DNA of 64,000 bases from Nitrososphaerota archaeon (GCA_029785375.1 JAFLZV010000006.1:1-64000); one strand, 5' to 3'. Shown: positions 24,143-32,357, numbered from the stretch's first letter. Program-made: numbers and translations. The notes: generated by a model from the letters alone, not told the origin.

Positions 24143-24925
24143 ATGAACTGGCTCAGGGCTATGTCCTTCGCCGTCGTCTTCCTCCTCCTGGTCCCTATCC
24201 TGGTCTTGCTCTACTATGGGCTGGGGCCGCTCCGCTCGCCCGCAGGCTTCGCCCCGCTCATCTTCCGCTCCATAGAGCTCTCCGTCGTCTCGTCCGCAGT
24301 GGCGGCGCTGATAGACTTCGGGCTCTTCACCCCCCTCGCCTATCACTTGGCGAGGTCTGGCGACACGTTCCTGGAGGCACTGGTGGACATACCGGTAGGG
24401 GTCCCCCACCCGATCATAGGGGTAGCGCTACTCATCCTGGACAGCCCGCTGACCCCCACCGGCCAGTTCCTGCTGCACCTGGGGGTCAACTTCTTCGACA
24501 CCATCCTGGGACTCGTCATAGCCTTAGTCATCATGTCGGCGCCCATCTACGTGAAGTCCATACAGCCATACTTCGAGTCCAAGGACATCTCAGCCGAGCA
24601 GTTCGCCATGGGGATGGGCGCATCGAGGCTCCGGACGCTGGTTTCTGTAGTCCTGCCAGACTCAGCCGCGGGAGTGACAAGCGCCTCCTTGGTGGCGATG
24701 AGCAGGGCGCTGGGGGAGTTCGGCTCGATCTCGATAATCGCGTTTTACGTGCTGCAACATCCATTCTACGGCGTGAGTCCTGCTTCGGTCACGGTCTTCC
24801 AGCTCTTCAATGGGGCCGTACCCGGAGGCTTGGACGCGGCTGTGACCGCGTCGGCGATGATGATCCTGGTCTCACTGCCGGTCGCCGTCGCAGGGCACTT
24901 CTTCGGCAGGAGGGGCCGCAGCTGA
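24143..24925 (+). CDS. Molybdate ABC transporter permease (ModB/WtpB)
   Basis: A 260-residue permease with about six membrane helices and the EAA-type cytoplasmic loop EQFAMGMGASRLRTLVSVVLP, which docks on the ATPase. IIFRSIELSVVSS and MSRALGEFGSISII match molybdate permeases, including the A-R-A-L-G-E-F-G motif. It sits between the binding protein and ATPase genes with spacings of 13 and 11 bases. Confidence 0.9.
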   Translation: MNWLRAMSFAVVFLLLVPILVLLYYGLGPLRSPAGFAPLIFRSIELSVVSSAVAALIDFGLFTPLAYHLARSGDTFLEALVDIPVGVPHPIIGVALLILDSPLTPTGQFLLHLGVNFFDTILGLVIALVIMSAPIYVKSIQPYFESKDISAEQFAMGMGASRLRTLVSVVLPDSAAGVTSASLVAMSRALGEFGSISIIAFYVLQHPFYGVSPASVTVFQLFNGAVPGGLDAAVTASAMMILVSLPVAVAGHFFGRRGRS

Positions 24926-24936
24926 TAGAGGCAAAC

Positions 24937-25524
24937 GTGAAGGCGAGGCTGGGTGAATTCCATCTGTCGGCCGACATCCGGTGCAGCGGGACCACGTGCC
25001 TGGCGGGGAAGAACGGGTCGGGGAAGACCTCTCTGTTGAATGCCCTGGCAGGACTTATCCCATCCGAGGGCACAGTCAGGGTGGACGGGAAAGACATCTC
25101 CAGGCTCCCAGTGGAACAAAAGGGAATAGTGATGGTGACGCCGTCGTCGTGCATTCCTCACCTCGACGTCGAAGCCCACCTCAGATGGGGGGCGAAGCTC
25201 AAGGGCAAGGTCCCGCCTCAGGAGGAGATTGCTAAGGTGAAGTCAGAGCTGGGCATAGACTTCACGGGACCAGTCAGGAGCCTCAGCCTCGGAATGAGAG
25301 GTCGGGTGTCACTTGCCACCGCCTTCTTCTCGGCACCCAAGGTCATCCTTGTGGATGAAGTCTTCTCCCTCCTCCACGACAAAGATGGGTTCGTCACTTC
25401 CTACAGAACGCTAGCATCGGGTGCCGGCATCGACTTGATCTTCACCAGCCAGAACGAAGAGGACGGACGGCTCGCAGAGCAGACCTACGTAATGCACGAC
25501 GGGACTGCGACATACCGCTCCTGA
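24937..25524 (+). CDS. Molybdate ABC transporter ATPase (short, atypical ModC)
   Basis: ATPase of only 195 residues. Walker A GKNGSGKT (24-31), signature LSLGMRGR (116-123) and Walker B VILVDE (136-141, with the catalytic Glu) are present. Two standard features are changed: the Q-loop region reads VTPSSC rather than holding a Gln, and the H-switch position after Walker B reads TSQNEED where the family has T-H-D. The C-terminal regulatory TOBE domain is missing. Start GTG 24937, 11 bases after the permease. It is probably functional in its operon, but the ATP hydrolysis cycle may differ. Confidence 0.8.
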   Translation: MKARLGEFHLSADIRCSGTTCLAGKNGSGKTSLLNALAGLIPSEGTVRVDGKDISRLPVEQKGIVMVTPSSCIPHLDVEAHLRWGAKLKGKVPPQEEIAKVKSELGIDFTGPVRSLSLGMRGRVSLATAFFSAPKVILVDEVFSLLHDKDGFVTSYRTLASGAGIDLIFTSQNEEDGRLAEQTYVMHDGTATYRS

Positions 25525-25625
25525 AGTGTCCGCAGGTTAGTCCCAGGGACGGTCGATGCTACGGCCATGTCCCACCATGGCCGTCGAGCTCCAACTCGGC
25601 CTTCCGAACTACTTAACTCGCGGCT

Positions 25626-26069
25626 TTACCTCGCTCTCTTCACTTTCTTTACGACCCTGATCGACTCGATGGCGGTCCCGGGGTACTGGCCATCGGCATC
25701 CTTCTCGTAGGCTTTCGTCACGTCCCATATGTTGAGCAGGGCGGCCGACACGGCTGTCAGCGCCTCCATCTCGACGCCTGTCTTTTCGTGGGTTGCCACC
25801 TTCACAGTCACCTCCACCCAGCCGTCCCCGAGCCTGACCCTAGGCTGGACCTCCTCTATCTTCAGCGGGTGGCAGAGCGCCACCAGCTCAGGGGTCCTCT
25901 TGGACCCGGAGATCGCTGCCACCTCGGCCAGAGAGACGGCATCCCCCTTCTCCAGCTTCCTCTTCTTGATCAGCTCGATGGTGGACCGTTTGAGCTTGAT
26001 CCGTCCCGCGGCGACCGCCTCCCGGTACACTACAGGCTTCTCTGATATGTCGACCTGATGGAAGGGCAC
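25626..26069 (-). CDS. moaC: Cyclic pyranopterin monophosphate synthase MoaC
   Basis: Works with MoaA to form cyclic pyranopterin monophosphate. The 147-residue protein has the conserved LVALCHPLKI and TGVEMEALTAVSAALLNIWDVTK...KDADGQYP blocks with the catalytic Lys and Asp. It is separate from moaA-moaD-moaE but in the same region. It is divergent from the radical SAM gene, with a TATA-like GCTATAACT near 26090-26099. Confidence 0.93.
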   Translation of the reverse strand: MPFHQVDISEKPVVYREAVAAGRIKLKRSTIELIKKRKLEKGDAVSLAEVAAISGSKRTPELVALCHPLKIEEVQPRVRLGDGWVEVTVKVATHEKTGVEMEALTAVSAALLNIWDVTKAYEKDADGQYPGTAIESIRVVKKVKRAR

Positions 26070-26222
26070 GTCATTTCAGCCTGCGGCCGCCAGTTATAGC
26101 TTCTCCCTGGGTTCGCCGTGTCTTCCAGGGTCTCTGCCGCCCAGGCCGTCTCGGTCAGGCTGACCGGAAACGGCGAGGGGGTTCAAAAGCGCCTCTCCGG
26201 ACCCCTCCGAAGGCCACAGTCG

Positions 26223-27299
26223 ATGCAATACTTCGTCATACTCACCAAGGAGTGTAACCTCTTCTGCGCCTACTGCGGGGGCGGGAGCGACACCCCGCCC
26301 AAGGAGATCCAGTATAGCCTCGAGGAGCTCCAGTCCTTCCTCTCCAAGGACCCTGATCCGATTCTGGAATTCTACGGCGGCGAGCCGCTGCTCCGCATGG
26401 CGGTCATGAAGAAGATTGTCAACGGCACCAGGGGGCGCTTCGCGCTCCAGACCAACGGGACATTCCTCGACAGGGTGGAGCCGCGGCTGCTCCGGAAGCT
26501 CCAAACCATATTGGTCTCCATCGACGGGACCGAATCGGTCACGGACAGGGAACGGGGCAAAGGAGTGTACCAACGGGCCATGCGGAACGTTGCTGCAGTC
26601 AGGGAGACGGGTTACCGCGGCGACGTGGTGGCCAGGATGACGGTCGTCCAGGGCTCTGACATCTTCGAGAGCGTCACCCACCTGCTGGGCGCCGGGCTCT
26701 TCGACCATGTGCACTGGCAGCTCAGCTTCAGCATGTTCTGGAGGTCAGACGTGACGGAGCCGGGCCTCCAGGAGTGGCTCTCCAGATACAACGCCGGGGT
26801 ATCTTCGCTCGTCGCCTGGTGGGTGGACGAGATGGAGCGGACGGGCGTGGTCCCGGGTATCGTCCCGTTCATAGGAATCACTCGCTCTTTGCTCTCAGGA
26901 ACGAAGGCAGGGCTCAGATGCGGCTCCGGGGACGACTTCTACGCCATAATGCCAGACGGCAGGATCTCGGCCTGCCCGGTATCGGTGGACTTCGATTTCT
27001 CCGTGGTCGGGTCGCTGCGGACCCATACACCAGAGTCCCTCCCGAAGGTGAAAGTCGGGGAACCCTGCACCTCCTGCGACATATTCGGCATCTGCGGCGG
27101 CAGGTGCCTCTTCGTCAATCAGTCACAGGGTCTGCTCCGGGACGGAGCATATGCTGAAATCTGCGGGACTGTGAAGCACCTGGTGTCTGAGCTTCAGAGG
27201 GCGCTCCCGCGCGTCCGGGCACTGGTCGACGGCGGTCGGATCAGGGGGGATGATTTCCTCTACCCCGAATTCAACAACGGCTGCGAGATAATTCCCTAG
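26223..27299 (+). CDS. Radical SAM enzyme, SPASM-like C-terminus, putative peptide modifier
   Basis: From ATG 26223 the protein has 358 residues. TKECNLFCAYCGG holds the radical SAM ligands (C11, C15, C18), and FYGGEPLL the SAM-binding Gly-Glu. The C-terminus has a Cys-rich block CGSG...CPVS...CTSCDIFGICGGRC typical of SPASM auxiliary clusters. It resembles the archaeal AF0577-type group annotated as putative peptide-modifying enzymes. A GTG at 26118 with a TATA-like box 26 bases upstream is an alternative leaderless start adding 35 residues. The peptide substrate is not evident nearby. Placement beside moaC may be coincidental. Confidence 0.75.
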   Translation: MQYFVILTKECNLFCAYCGGGSDTPPKEIQYSLEELQSFLSKDPDPILEFYGGEPLLRMAVMKKIVNGTRGRFALQTNGTFLDRVEPRLLRKLQTILVSIDGTESVTDRERGKGVYQRAMRNVAAVRETGYRGDVVARMTVVQGSDIFESVTHLLGAGLFDHVHWQLSFSMFWRSDVTEPGLQEWLSRYNAGVSSLVAWWVDEMERTGVVPGIVPFIGITRSLLSGTKAGLRCGSGDDFYAIMPDGRISACPVSVDFDFSVVGSLRTHTPESLPKVKVGEPCTSCDIFGICGGRCLFVNQSQGLLRDGAYAEICGTVKHLVSELQRALPRVRALVDGGRIRGDDFLYPEFNNGCEIIP

Positions 27300-27581
27300 A
27301 CTCGGCGCCTGCTGTCGGCGCGCATGCGAAGGCTGCGCGCAGTCGCGGGCTCCACACTCGGTCCAGTATTCAGGATGCCATCGTGTCCCGCCACTCCCCT
27401 CGGACATCGCAGTCTTCCCTAGGACGGCCTTCCAGCGTCGTCCCAACCTCCATCAGAATCCGGCTCGAACTTATGTTATTGGGACTACCGGACGCGAAGG
27501 CTCTGTGCATGTGCACTCTGGTGAATCCGAAGGCGCCAGGGGCCGGAGAATGCTTTTGAAAGGCCATGGCGCCGGGCCAAC

Positions 27582-28316
27582 GTGGCTTTTGCTCTGGATA
27601 CAGCGACTGTCCAGGAACTGCTCCTGGCCGTGGAGCTGGTCCTCCTGGTCGCAACCCTCTCGCTTCTCGTGCTGAACAGGCGCGAGATGAGGGCGAGGGA
27701 GCAACTGATGCGCCATTTCACCTCGGTGTCGGACGTCATCACCAGGCAGGAGTATTTCGTGGCGGTGGTCGATGCCATACAGAGGGCGGAGAAGTCCCTC
27801 AGCGGGAGCGTCACGGGGAGCCCTCCTTCCAGCGAAGAGGGGGAAGTGATCACACAGATACTCAACGCCATCACCGAAGCTTCCAAGTCGGGGGTGGCCA
27901 TTCGCTATCTCCTCCCCCTGGCCCCCGACCGGCTCAGGATGGCGAAGTTGTACACCGCGAGCGGTGCGAAGGTGAAGCTCAATCCGTCGGTCCTCATAAG
28001 CGACGCTCGGTACACCTGCATCGATGGGAAGGTGGTCCTGATCGGGGTCCCTGAAAGGAGCGGGAAGAACGAGCCGACCCGCAAGGGGTACACCATCACG
28101 TCCGAGAGCGTGGCGAGGCTCTTCTCGAACGAGTTCGAGGGACAGTGGGGGAACCCCAGTTCCAAGTCATATCATGACTACCTGAAGGAGCTGGTGGGGC
28201 TGGCCAGGGGGTCTAACCCAAGCGCGTCCCCCGAACTGATGGCCGTGAACCTCGGGGTCGAGACCGAGGACGTCGAGGAAGTCCTTCGTTCCATTGGCCA
28301 GCAGGTCCGAGCCTGA
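27582..28316 (+). CDS. Membrane-anchored PLD-like/TrmB-C-terminal-like domain protein
   Basis: A 244-residue protein: one N-terminal membrane helix (about residues 12-31, followed by RREMRAREQ on the cytoplasmic side), then a domain with ITQILNAITEASKSGVAIRYLLPL and YTCIDGKVVLIGVPE, which looks like the PLD-like sensor domain seen at the C-terminus of TrmB regulators. No HKD catalytic motif is visible. A final helical region (LGVETEDVEEVLRSIG) may be a UBA- or HTH-like bundle. Start GTG 27582. Function is unknown; a sensing role is inferred from the domain. Confidence 0.5.
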   Translation: MAFALDTATVQELLLAVELVLLVATLSLLVLNRREMRAREQLMRHFTSVSDVITRQEYFVAVVDAIQRAEKSLSGSVTGSPPSSEEGEVITQILNAITEASKSGVAIRYLLPLAPDRLRMAKLYTASGAKVKLNPSVLISDARYTCIDGKVVLIGVPERSGKNEPTRKGYTITSESVARLFSNEFEGQWGNPSSKSYHDYLKELVGLARGSNPSASPELMAVNLGVETEDVEEVLRSIGQQVRA

Positions 28317-28384
28317 GGCGGCCGGTAACGCGAGTAAACCGGAAGGTTAGGCGCTGCCCTTCCTACGGACGTTGCCCACATGAC

Positions 28385-28398
28385 GAAGAGCGTGCGGT
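28385..28398 (+). repeat. 14-base copy of the tRNA-Gly 3' boundary
   Basis: GAAGAGCGTGCGGT is identical to 31503-31516, which spans the trailer and last 6 bases of tRNA-Gly. Same orientation, 3.1 kb downstream of the tRNA 3' end. Confidence 0.35.
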
Positions 28399-28488
28399 TG
28401 GCAGTTCTTGGACTCAGCCGAGCTCACATCCCTGCCGCCTGGCCCAAGCCGGTCAAGTCAAGCATTGAGTAGAGTAATGATAAGGGAA

Positions 28489-28515
28489 GTTGGTCGACTC
28501 TTGGAACCGACCAAC
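28489..28515. repeat. 8-bp perfect inverted repeat
   Basis: GTTGGTCG (28489-28496) and CGACCAAC (28508-28515) can form a hairpin with an 11-base loop. It lies in a 248-base gene-free stretch (28317-28564) between the PLD-like gene and the convergent TRAM gene, so it may be a transcript end. Nothing else is visible in that stretch. Confidence 0.4.
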
Positions 28516-28564
28516 GACAATCAGACGGCCTTCCGCCGTTCTAGTCAGCGGACGACCTGCTGGA

Positions 28565-28852
28565 TTAGGAGGGTGGAGCCGAAGAACCCGCCGCCGTCTC
28601 TACGATTTGCCCTGAAGCGAACCGCTCGGAGACCTGGGTGACCTTTATCCTCACATTCTGGCCGACCTTCGTACCAGGGACAAAGATGATGAACCCTTCG
28701 ACTTTGGCAATCCCTTCTCCACGCCTGCTGGTGTCTGAGATGGAGACGTTGTACTCCTTCCCGACCTCAACCGGTTTGTTGGACCCGGAACCTCTTCCGA
28801 ACCCTCCCCTATTGCCATATCCTCCTCGTTGACCGAAACTCAATAGAATCAC
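28565..28852 (-). CDS. TRAM-domain RNA-binding protein
   Basis: A 95-residue protein: a Gly/Arg-rich N-terminus (about residues 8-24) followed by a TRAM domain with VGKEYNVSISDTSRRGEGIAK, FIIFVPGTKVGQ and RIKVTQV. Small TRAM proteins in archaea act as RNA chaperones. The start is 6 codons before the Gly-rich part. A TATA-like box (rc of 28898-28908) lies about 45 bases upstream. It is divergent from the possible RNA gene at 28940. Confidence 0.8.
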   Translation of the reverse strand: MILLSFGQRGGYGNRGGFGRGSGSNKPVEVGKEYNVSISDTSRRGEGIAKVEGFIIFVPGTKVGQNVRIKVTQVSERFASGQIVETAAGSSAPPS

Positions 28853-28939
28853 CTGTCCTACCGTTATTCCATCCGATAGCCGAGTGTTGGTGGGTCCCTT
28901 ATTAAAGGGGCGAGGGGTTGATTTATGACAGGGGGACGG

Positions 28940-29130
28940 TGAGGACTGAGCGCCGAACTGCCGGCGAGCTGACGCGACTAGCGTCTTCGTGAGCGTCTTC
29001 GAAGAGACTCTTGGTTATTCATCTGAGCGCATACTGGGCAGATAGGCTTAGGTGACTCGCCATCAGACTGAAGCCTGATTCGGTGGGTCATGCATACCTC
29101 CGGCTGGGTCTGACTCACGATGCTCACTGT
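28940..29130 (+). ncRNA. Possible structured RNA of unknown class
   Basis: A non-coding stretch rich in short perfect hairpins: CGCCG-N6-CGGCG (28951-28966), GACGC-N5-GCGTC (28971-28985), TCTTCGAAGA near 28996-29005, and ATCAG-N8-CTGAT around 29062-29079. A TATA-like GATTTATGA near 28919-28927 lies upstream. A second promoter (CCCTATTAAAGGGG, 29137-29150) starts the next gene just after it. It does not match SRP RNA, RNase P RNA or 5S rRNA landmarks I can see. Confidence 0.25.
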
Positions 29131-29179
29131 TTTCTTGGCCCTATTAAAGGGGTGGAAGTCCTATTAGTCGGGTCCACCA

Positions 29180-29593
29180 ATGAGGTATGATTTGGAGACG
29201 AAGGAGACCAGTCATGCGAGGCTTGCAGACGTCTTCACCGCTTTCAACGACGCGTGGATGAAGTACTGGGAGTCCTACACGAAGTTGCAAGACCAGCTCT
29301 ACGAGACCCTGCAGGCCGGGAGGGATGTTTCATGGCTCGCGGCCACGGACCAGGTGAAGCTCAGGGAGATCAATCAGGTGCAGCGGGAGCTGTTTTCAGG
29401 GATGCCTAGGCGATTGGACTACGCTCCGTTGGGCGAGATTGTGCATGACATGGGGAGCGCACCTGCCAAAGTCGCCAATCTTCAGGAAGCGCTTTCGATG
29501 GAGGAAAGAGCCTGCAGAGAGTTGGAGGCGGCGATTGCCCTGATGAAGGAGCACGTCAGCGTGATGAAGAAGGCCCTTGACGGCAACGAGTAG
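29180..29593 (+). CDS. Conserved-looking helical protein of unknown function
   Basis: A 137-residue acidic, almost entirely helical protein with a Trp/Tyr-rich segment (NDAWMKYWESYTKLQDQLYE) and a C-terminal coiled coil. No Cys, no membrane segment. The shape recalls phasins and other granule or polymer surface proteins, but I see no diagnostic motif. The TATA-like CTATTAAAGGGG lies 30-43 bases before ATG 29180. There is no operon partner. I do not recognise it. Confidence 0.5.
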   Translation: MRYDLETKETSHARLADVFTAFNDAWMKYWESYTKLQDQLYETLQAGRDVSWLAATDQVKLREINQVQRELFSGMPRRLDYAPLGEIVHDMGSAPAKVANLQEALSMEERACRELEAAIALMKEHVSVMKKALDGNE

Positions 29594-29911
29594 CAAACCA
29601 TCCCTTTGGGGCGTCGAACCAGATCGTTCCGCGGCCTTCCAGCTCGTCGTCTGCACCACCGACGGACTCGAGCAGCTCTCGGGCGTCCCACATCCTCCCC
29701 TCCCGCAGAGGCTGACCAAGAAAGTCCTCAGGCCTTAGCTACGTGCTCACACTGTCCACCCCACATTCATTCGAAGAAGCCATTATGAACACGGCCAAGG
29801 GTCGGCTGCGCGTTGCCCCTACTGGTCACGGATAGCGTGATTAAACGGCACCTAGGGACAACACTGAGCAAAGGAGAGATGGAGCTAGGGTTGCGAGGTG
29901 AAACATAGTGC
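29594..29911 (+). other. Intergenic region with permease promoter
   Basis: About 320 bases without a gene. The 3' part holds a TATA-like GATTAAACG near 29838 and a ribosome site GAGGTGA about 10 bases before ATG 29912, so the permease mRNA is probably leadered. The rest is featureless. Confidence 0.4.
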
Positions 29912-31222
29912 ATGGGTAGAAGGAAACTGAGCTTCTGGGAAGCCACGGCCATCGGGCTGGGGAACATAGTCGGAGCAGGCATATTCGTGATGGCTGGGGT
30001 TGCTGTCAGCGAAGCCGGAGCCGGCGCATTGGTGGCATTCGTCATCACCGCCGCCCTCGCGACTACGGTCGGTATGAACAGCGCGGAACTCGCTTCAAAG
30101 CTGCCGGACATAGAGGGAGGGGTCTACAGTTTCGCCAAGGCCACACTCGGGGACACCATCGGCTTCCTCGTAGGCTGGTTCAGACTCATATCTTATGCAG
30201 TGAGCGGCGCGGCGGTCGCCCTTGGTTTCGCGGCTTACCTCATAGACTTTGGGTTGCCCCAGCTGGCATACTTCCCGCTTGCGGCGACCCTCATCGTAGC
30301 CCTTTGCCTTGTCGAGATGAGGGGGATCAAGATTGCTTCCGAATTCGAAAAGTGGCTTGTGATTTTCACGATCTTGGGCCTCGGTTTGACTGTCGTAGCG
30401 ATTCTCTTCTTCGGGAGGTATTCGCCCAGTAACTTTACCCCCTTGTTTCCGTTCGGGTCTTTGGGAGTCATCCAGGCTGCGAGCCTGGCTTTCTTTGCCT
30501 ACTCCGGCTTCAACACGATTGCAACCCTGACCCCCGACGTGGAGGACGGGGCAAAGAAGGTCCCCAAGGCGATAATGACCTCTCTCGGGATAAGCTCCGC
30601 CTTCTACATGTTGGTGGTCTTTTCGCTGCTGTACGCTACGAGATGGACGGGCTACGGGACCGCCTCGAACCCTGTCTCGCTCGCCCTCGCCGCGGTCCGA
30701 GCCCCGGGTCCGATTTCCAGCGTCGTCAGCGTGGCCGCTCTGACGGCGACTCTGACCGTGACGCTTTCTCTCATCATAGCTGGCTCGAGGACAGCCAAGC
30801 AGATGGGAGAGGACAAGATGCTCCCCTCCTTTCTGGGCAGGGGCTCGAGAGTGCCAACACTGGTCATAGCCGTGGTGATGCTCTCATCACTTGCGCTCGG
30901 AAACGTGGAGTCGATCGCGCTCGTGGCGAATTTCGGTGTCATATTCTCGTACATGCTCTCCGGGGTAGAGGTCGCCATAACGAGGAAGAGGCAGATGGGC
31001 GGGAGCTACCTCTCGCTAGGCTATCCTTACGTCCAGATATTCTCCGTCGTGCTTTCGGGTGCCTTGATGCTCGGCCTCGGCGAGCAGTCCCTCGTGATCG
31101 GGTCTCTGACGCTGCTGGTGGGACTTGTCTTCCACTCGGTGTACGAGCATATCGTCAAGGCATTGCCGCGGGGGGGCTCGACGGAGTATGGTCAGAGCAG
31201 ACAGGGCGGCGGCTCGCCCTAA
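29912..31222 (+). CDS. APC-superfamily amino acid permease
   Basis: A 436-residue transporter with 12 likely membrane helices. GLGNIVGAGIFVMAG in helix 1 is the substrate-binding G-x-G motif of APC transporters, and FFAYSGFNTIATLTPDVEDGAKKVPKAI in helix 6 and its loop is the second family landmark (E-x-x-x-P-x-x-x-P form). The substrate cannot be told. A Gly-rich C-terminal tail follows. It is separated from the unknown 137-residue gene by 318 bases, with its own promoter and ribosome site. Confidence 0.88.
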   Translation: MGRRKLSFWEATAIGLGNIVGAGIFVMAGVAVSEAGAGALVAFVITAALATTVGMNSAELASKLPDIEGGVYSFAKATLGDTIGFLVGWFRLISYAVSGAAVALGFAAYLIDFGLPQLAYFPLAATLIVALCLVEMRGIKIASEFEKWLVIFTILGLGLTVVAILFFGRYSPSNFTPLFPFGSLGVIQAASLAFFAYSGFNTIATLTPDVEDGAKKVPKAIMTSLGISSAFYMLVVFSLLYATRWTGYGTASNPVSLALAAVRAPGPISSVVSVAALTATLTVTLSLIIAGSRTAKQMGEDKMLPSFLGRGSRVPTLVIAVVMLSSLALGNVESIALVANFGVIFSYMLSGVEVAITRKRQMGGSYLSLGYPYVQIFSVVLSGALMLGLGEQSLVIGSLTLLVGLVFHSVYEHIVKALPRGGSTEYGQSRQGGGSP

Positions 31223-31510
31223 GCTTATCCTGTGCGGAGTATGTCCGGTCCCTACAGTACGCCCGTGCCCTCACCGAGTCCGATATCTGAAGTTCGCAAT
31301 CGCTATTGCGACGAACCCAGGGAAAAGAGCACTCAAGCCAAAGCCGACGGTTATCTATGCGAAACTCCCGGCCGCGACGACTATAGAGAGTAGGCCGGGA
31401 AACGCCGCTCCTGGAGTCTCGCCAAAACCAAGTGGAGCGAACCAAAACACCGCCCCGCTTCCAATCATTCCCCTCGCGAAGAGAAGCACAGCCCGAGTTA
31501 GTGAAGAGCG
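31223..31510. other. Intergenic stretch before tRNA-Gly
   Basis: About 290 bases between the permease and the convergent tRNA-Gly. No intact gene or RNA is evident. The last 8 bases plus the tRNA end form the 14-base repeat also found at 28385. Confidence 0.4.
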
Positions 31511-31516
31511 TGCGGT
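31503..31516 (+). repeat. tRNA-Gly-proximal copy of the 14-base repeat
   Basis: Identical to 28385-28398. It spans the trailer and last 6 bases of tRNA-Gly. Confidence 0.35.
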
Positions 31517-31603
31517 CGACGGGATTCGAACCCGTGTTACCAGCTTGGAGGGCTGATGTCCTAGACCAGACTGTCCTCTCAGAGAGAACTGGACGACGAC
31601 CGC
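31511..31603 (-). tRNA. tRNA-Gly (TCC) with an 18-base D-loop insertion
   Basis: Acceptor GCGGTCG/CGACCGC, D-stem GTCC/GGAC, anticodon arm TCAGC-CCTCCAA-GCTGG with anticodon TCC (31547-31549) and T-arm ACGGG-TTCGAAT-CCCGT are all visible. The D-loop is 29 bases. Removing 31571-31588 (or a version shifted within the flanking CAGT repeat) leaves AGTCTGGTCTA, a normal loop with the conserved GG. The inserted part can form a TCTC/GAGA hairpin. A TATA-like GATTAAAAACTC lies 24-34 bases upstream. Confidence 0.85.
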
Positions 31604-31631
31604 ACGACCCGGCGAGCGTCATCACGAGTTT

Positions 31632-32327
31632 TTAATCCTTGAACCGGGCCTCTGCTTTCTCTACCTCATACACCACCCTGGCGGCTACCACATGGGCTTC
31701 CAGGGGTCTGGGGTGGATCCTCACCAGCTCGTCGATGACGGCCATGGTCGTCCCTGAGAAGTGCCCCCGGGGGAACCCTCCTACAACGACGGCAGGAGCC
31801 TTCATCGCCGCCACCTCAGCCGCGAGCCCCTCGGCGCTCCCCTGCCTCCCCAGGACCGAGAGCCCGAAGACCCTGCCGGGTCGCAACCCCCTGGCAAGCT
31901 CCTTCATCCCCATGGCCCGGGCCCGCACCAGCCCCCCTTCGGTCACGCCTGCGAGCGCCTCCTCCATCAGCCCTCTGAACCTGATGTAGCTCTTCGGGAC
32001 CCTGGTCTTCTCGGCGATCTCGACAGCGATCCCCGCACTCGTGTGTATCCACACCTTCACCCTCCCATCCAGGTACAGCGGCGTCCCCGTCACGCTGAGC
32101 AGGGTGGCGTGCACCAGGTCCGGCCTCCCCCTCTTCTCGGCGTCCCTCAGGCTGGCCATGGCCGAGTGATGGAAGCTCCTGTCGAGGAGCATCTCCGCCG
32201 GCTCCTTCCCTCTGCGCCTGGCGTCAGCCGCCACGGCGGGCCTCCTCCAAATCTCCTTCGGGACCAGCTCGAGCCCGGCCTCCGCCAAGACGAAGCTCAG
32301 CAACCCCTTCCACGCTCCGGGGAGCAC
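31632..32327 (-). CDS. nep1: rRNA pseudouridine N1-methyltransferase Nep1
   Basis: SPOUT methyltransferase that methylates a pseudouridine of small-subunit rRNA. The 231-residue protein has HHSAMASL, KRGRPDLVHATLL and VWIHTSAG, the Nep1 substrate loops, and near the C-terminus VVVGGFPRGHFS, the SAM-binding knot. I place the start at GTG 32327, at MLPGAWKGLLSFVL, because the longer frame overlaps the divergent Rnp4 gene and reads as non-protein. Rnp4 starts 30 bases away on the other strand. Confidence 0.88.
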   Translation of the reverse strand: MLPGAWKGLLSFVLAEAGLELVPKEIWRRPAVAADARRRGKEPAEMLLDRSFHHSAMASLRDAEKRGRPDLVHATLLSVTGTPLYLDGRVKVWIHTSAGIAVEIAEKTRVPKSYIRFRGLMEEALAGVTEGGLVRARAMGMKELARGLRPGRVFGLSVLGRQGSAEGLAAEVAAMKAPAVVVGGFPRGHFSGTTMAVIDELVRIHPRPLEAHVVAARVVYEVEKAEARFKD

Positions 32328-32357
32328 GGTTAAGACCTTCTGCTCCCCCCGGCGGCT

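Noticed and set aside
27300-27581. Gene-free stretch checked for a precursor peptide of the radical SAM enzyme
   Set aside because: No short frame with a start, ribosome site or repeated residues was found.
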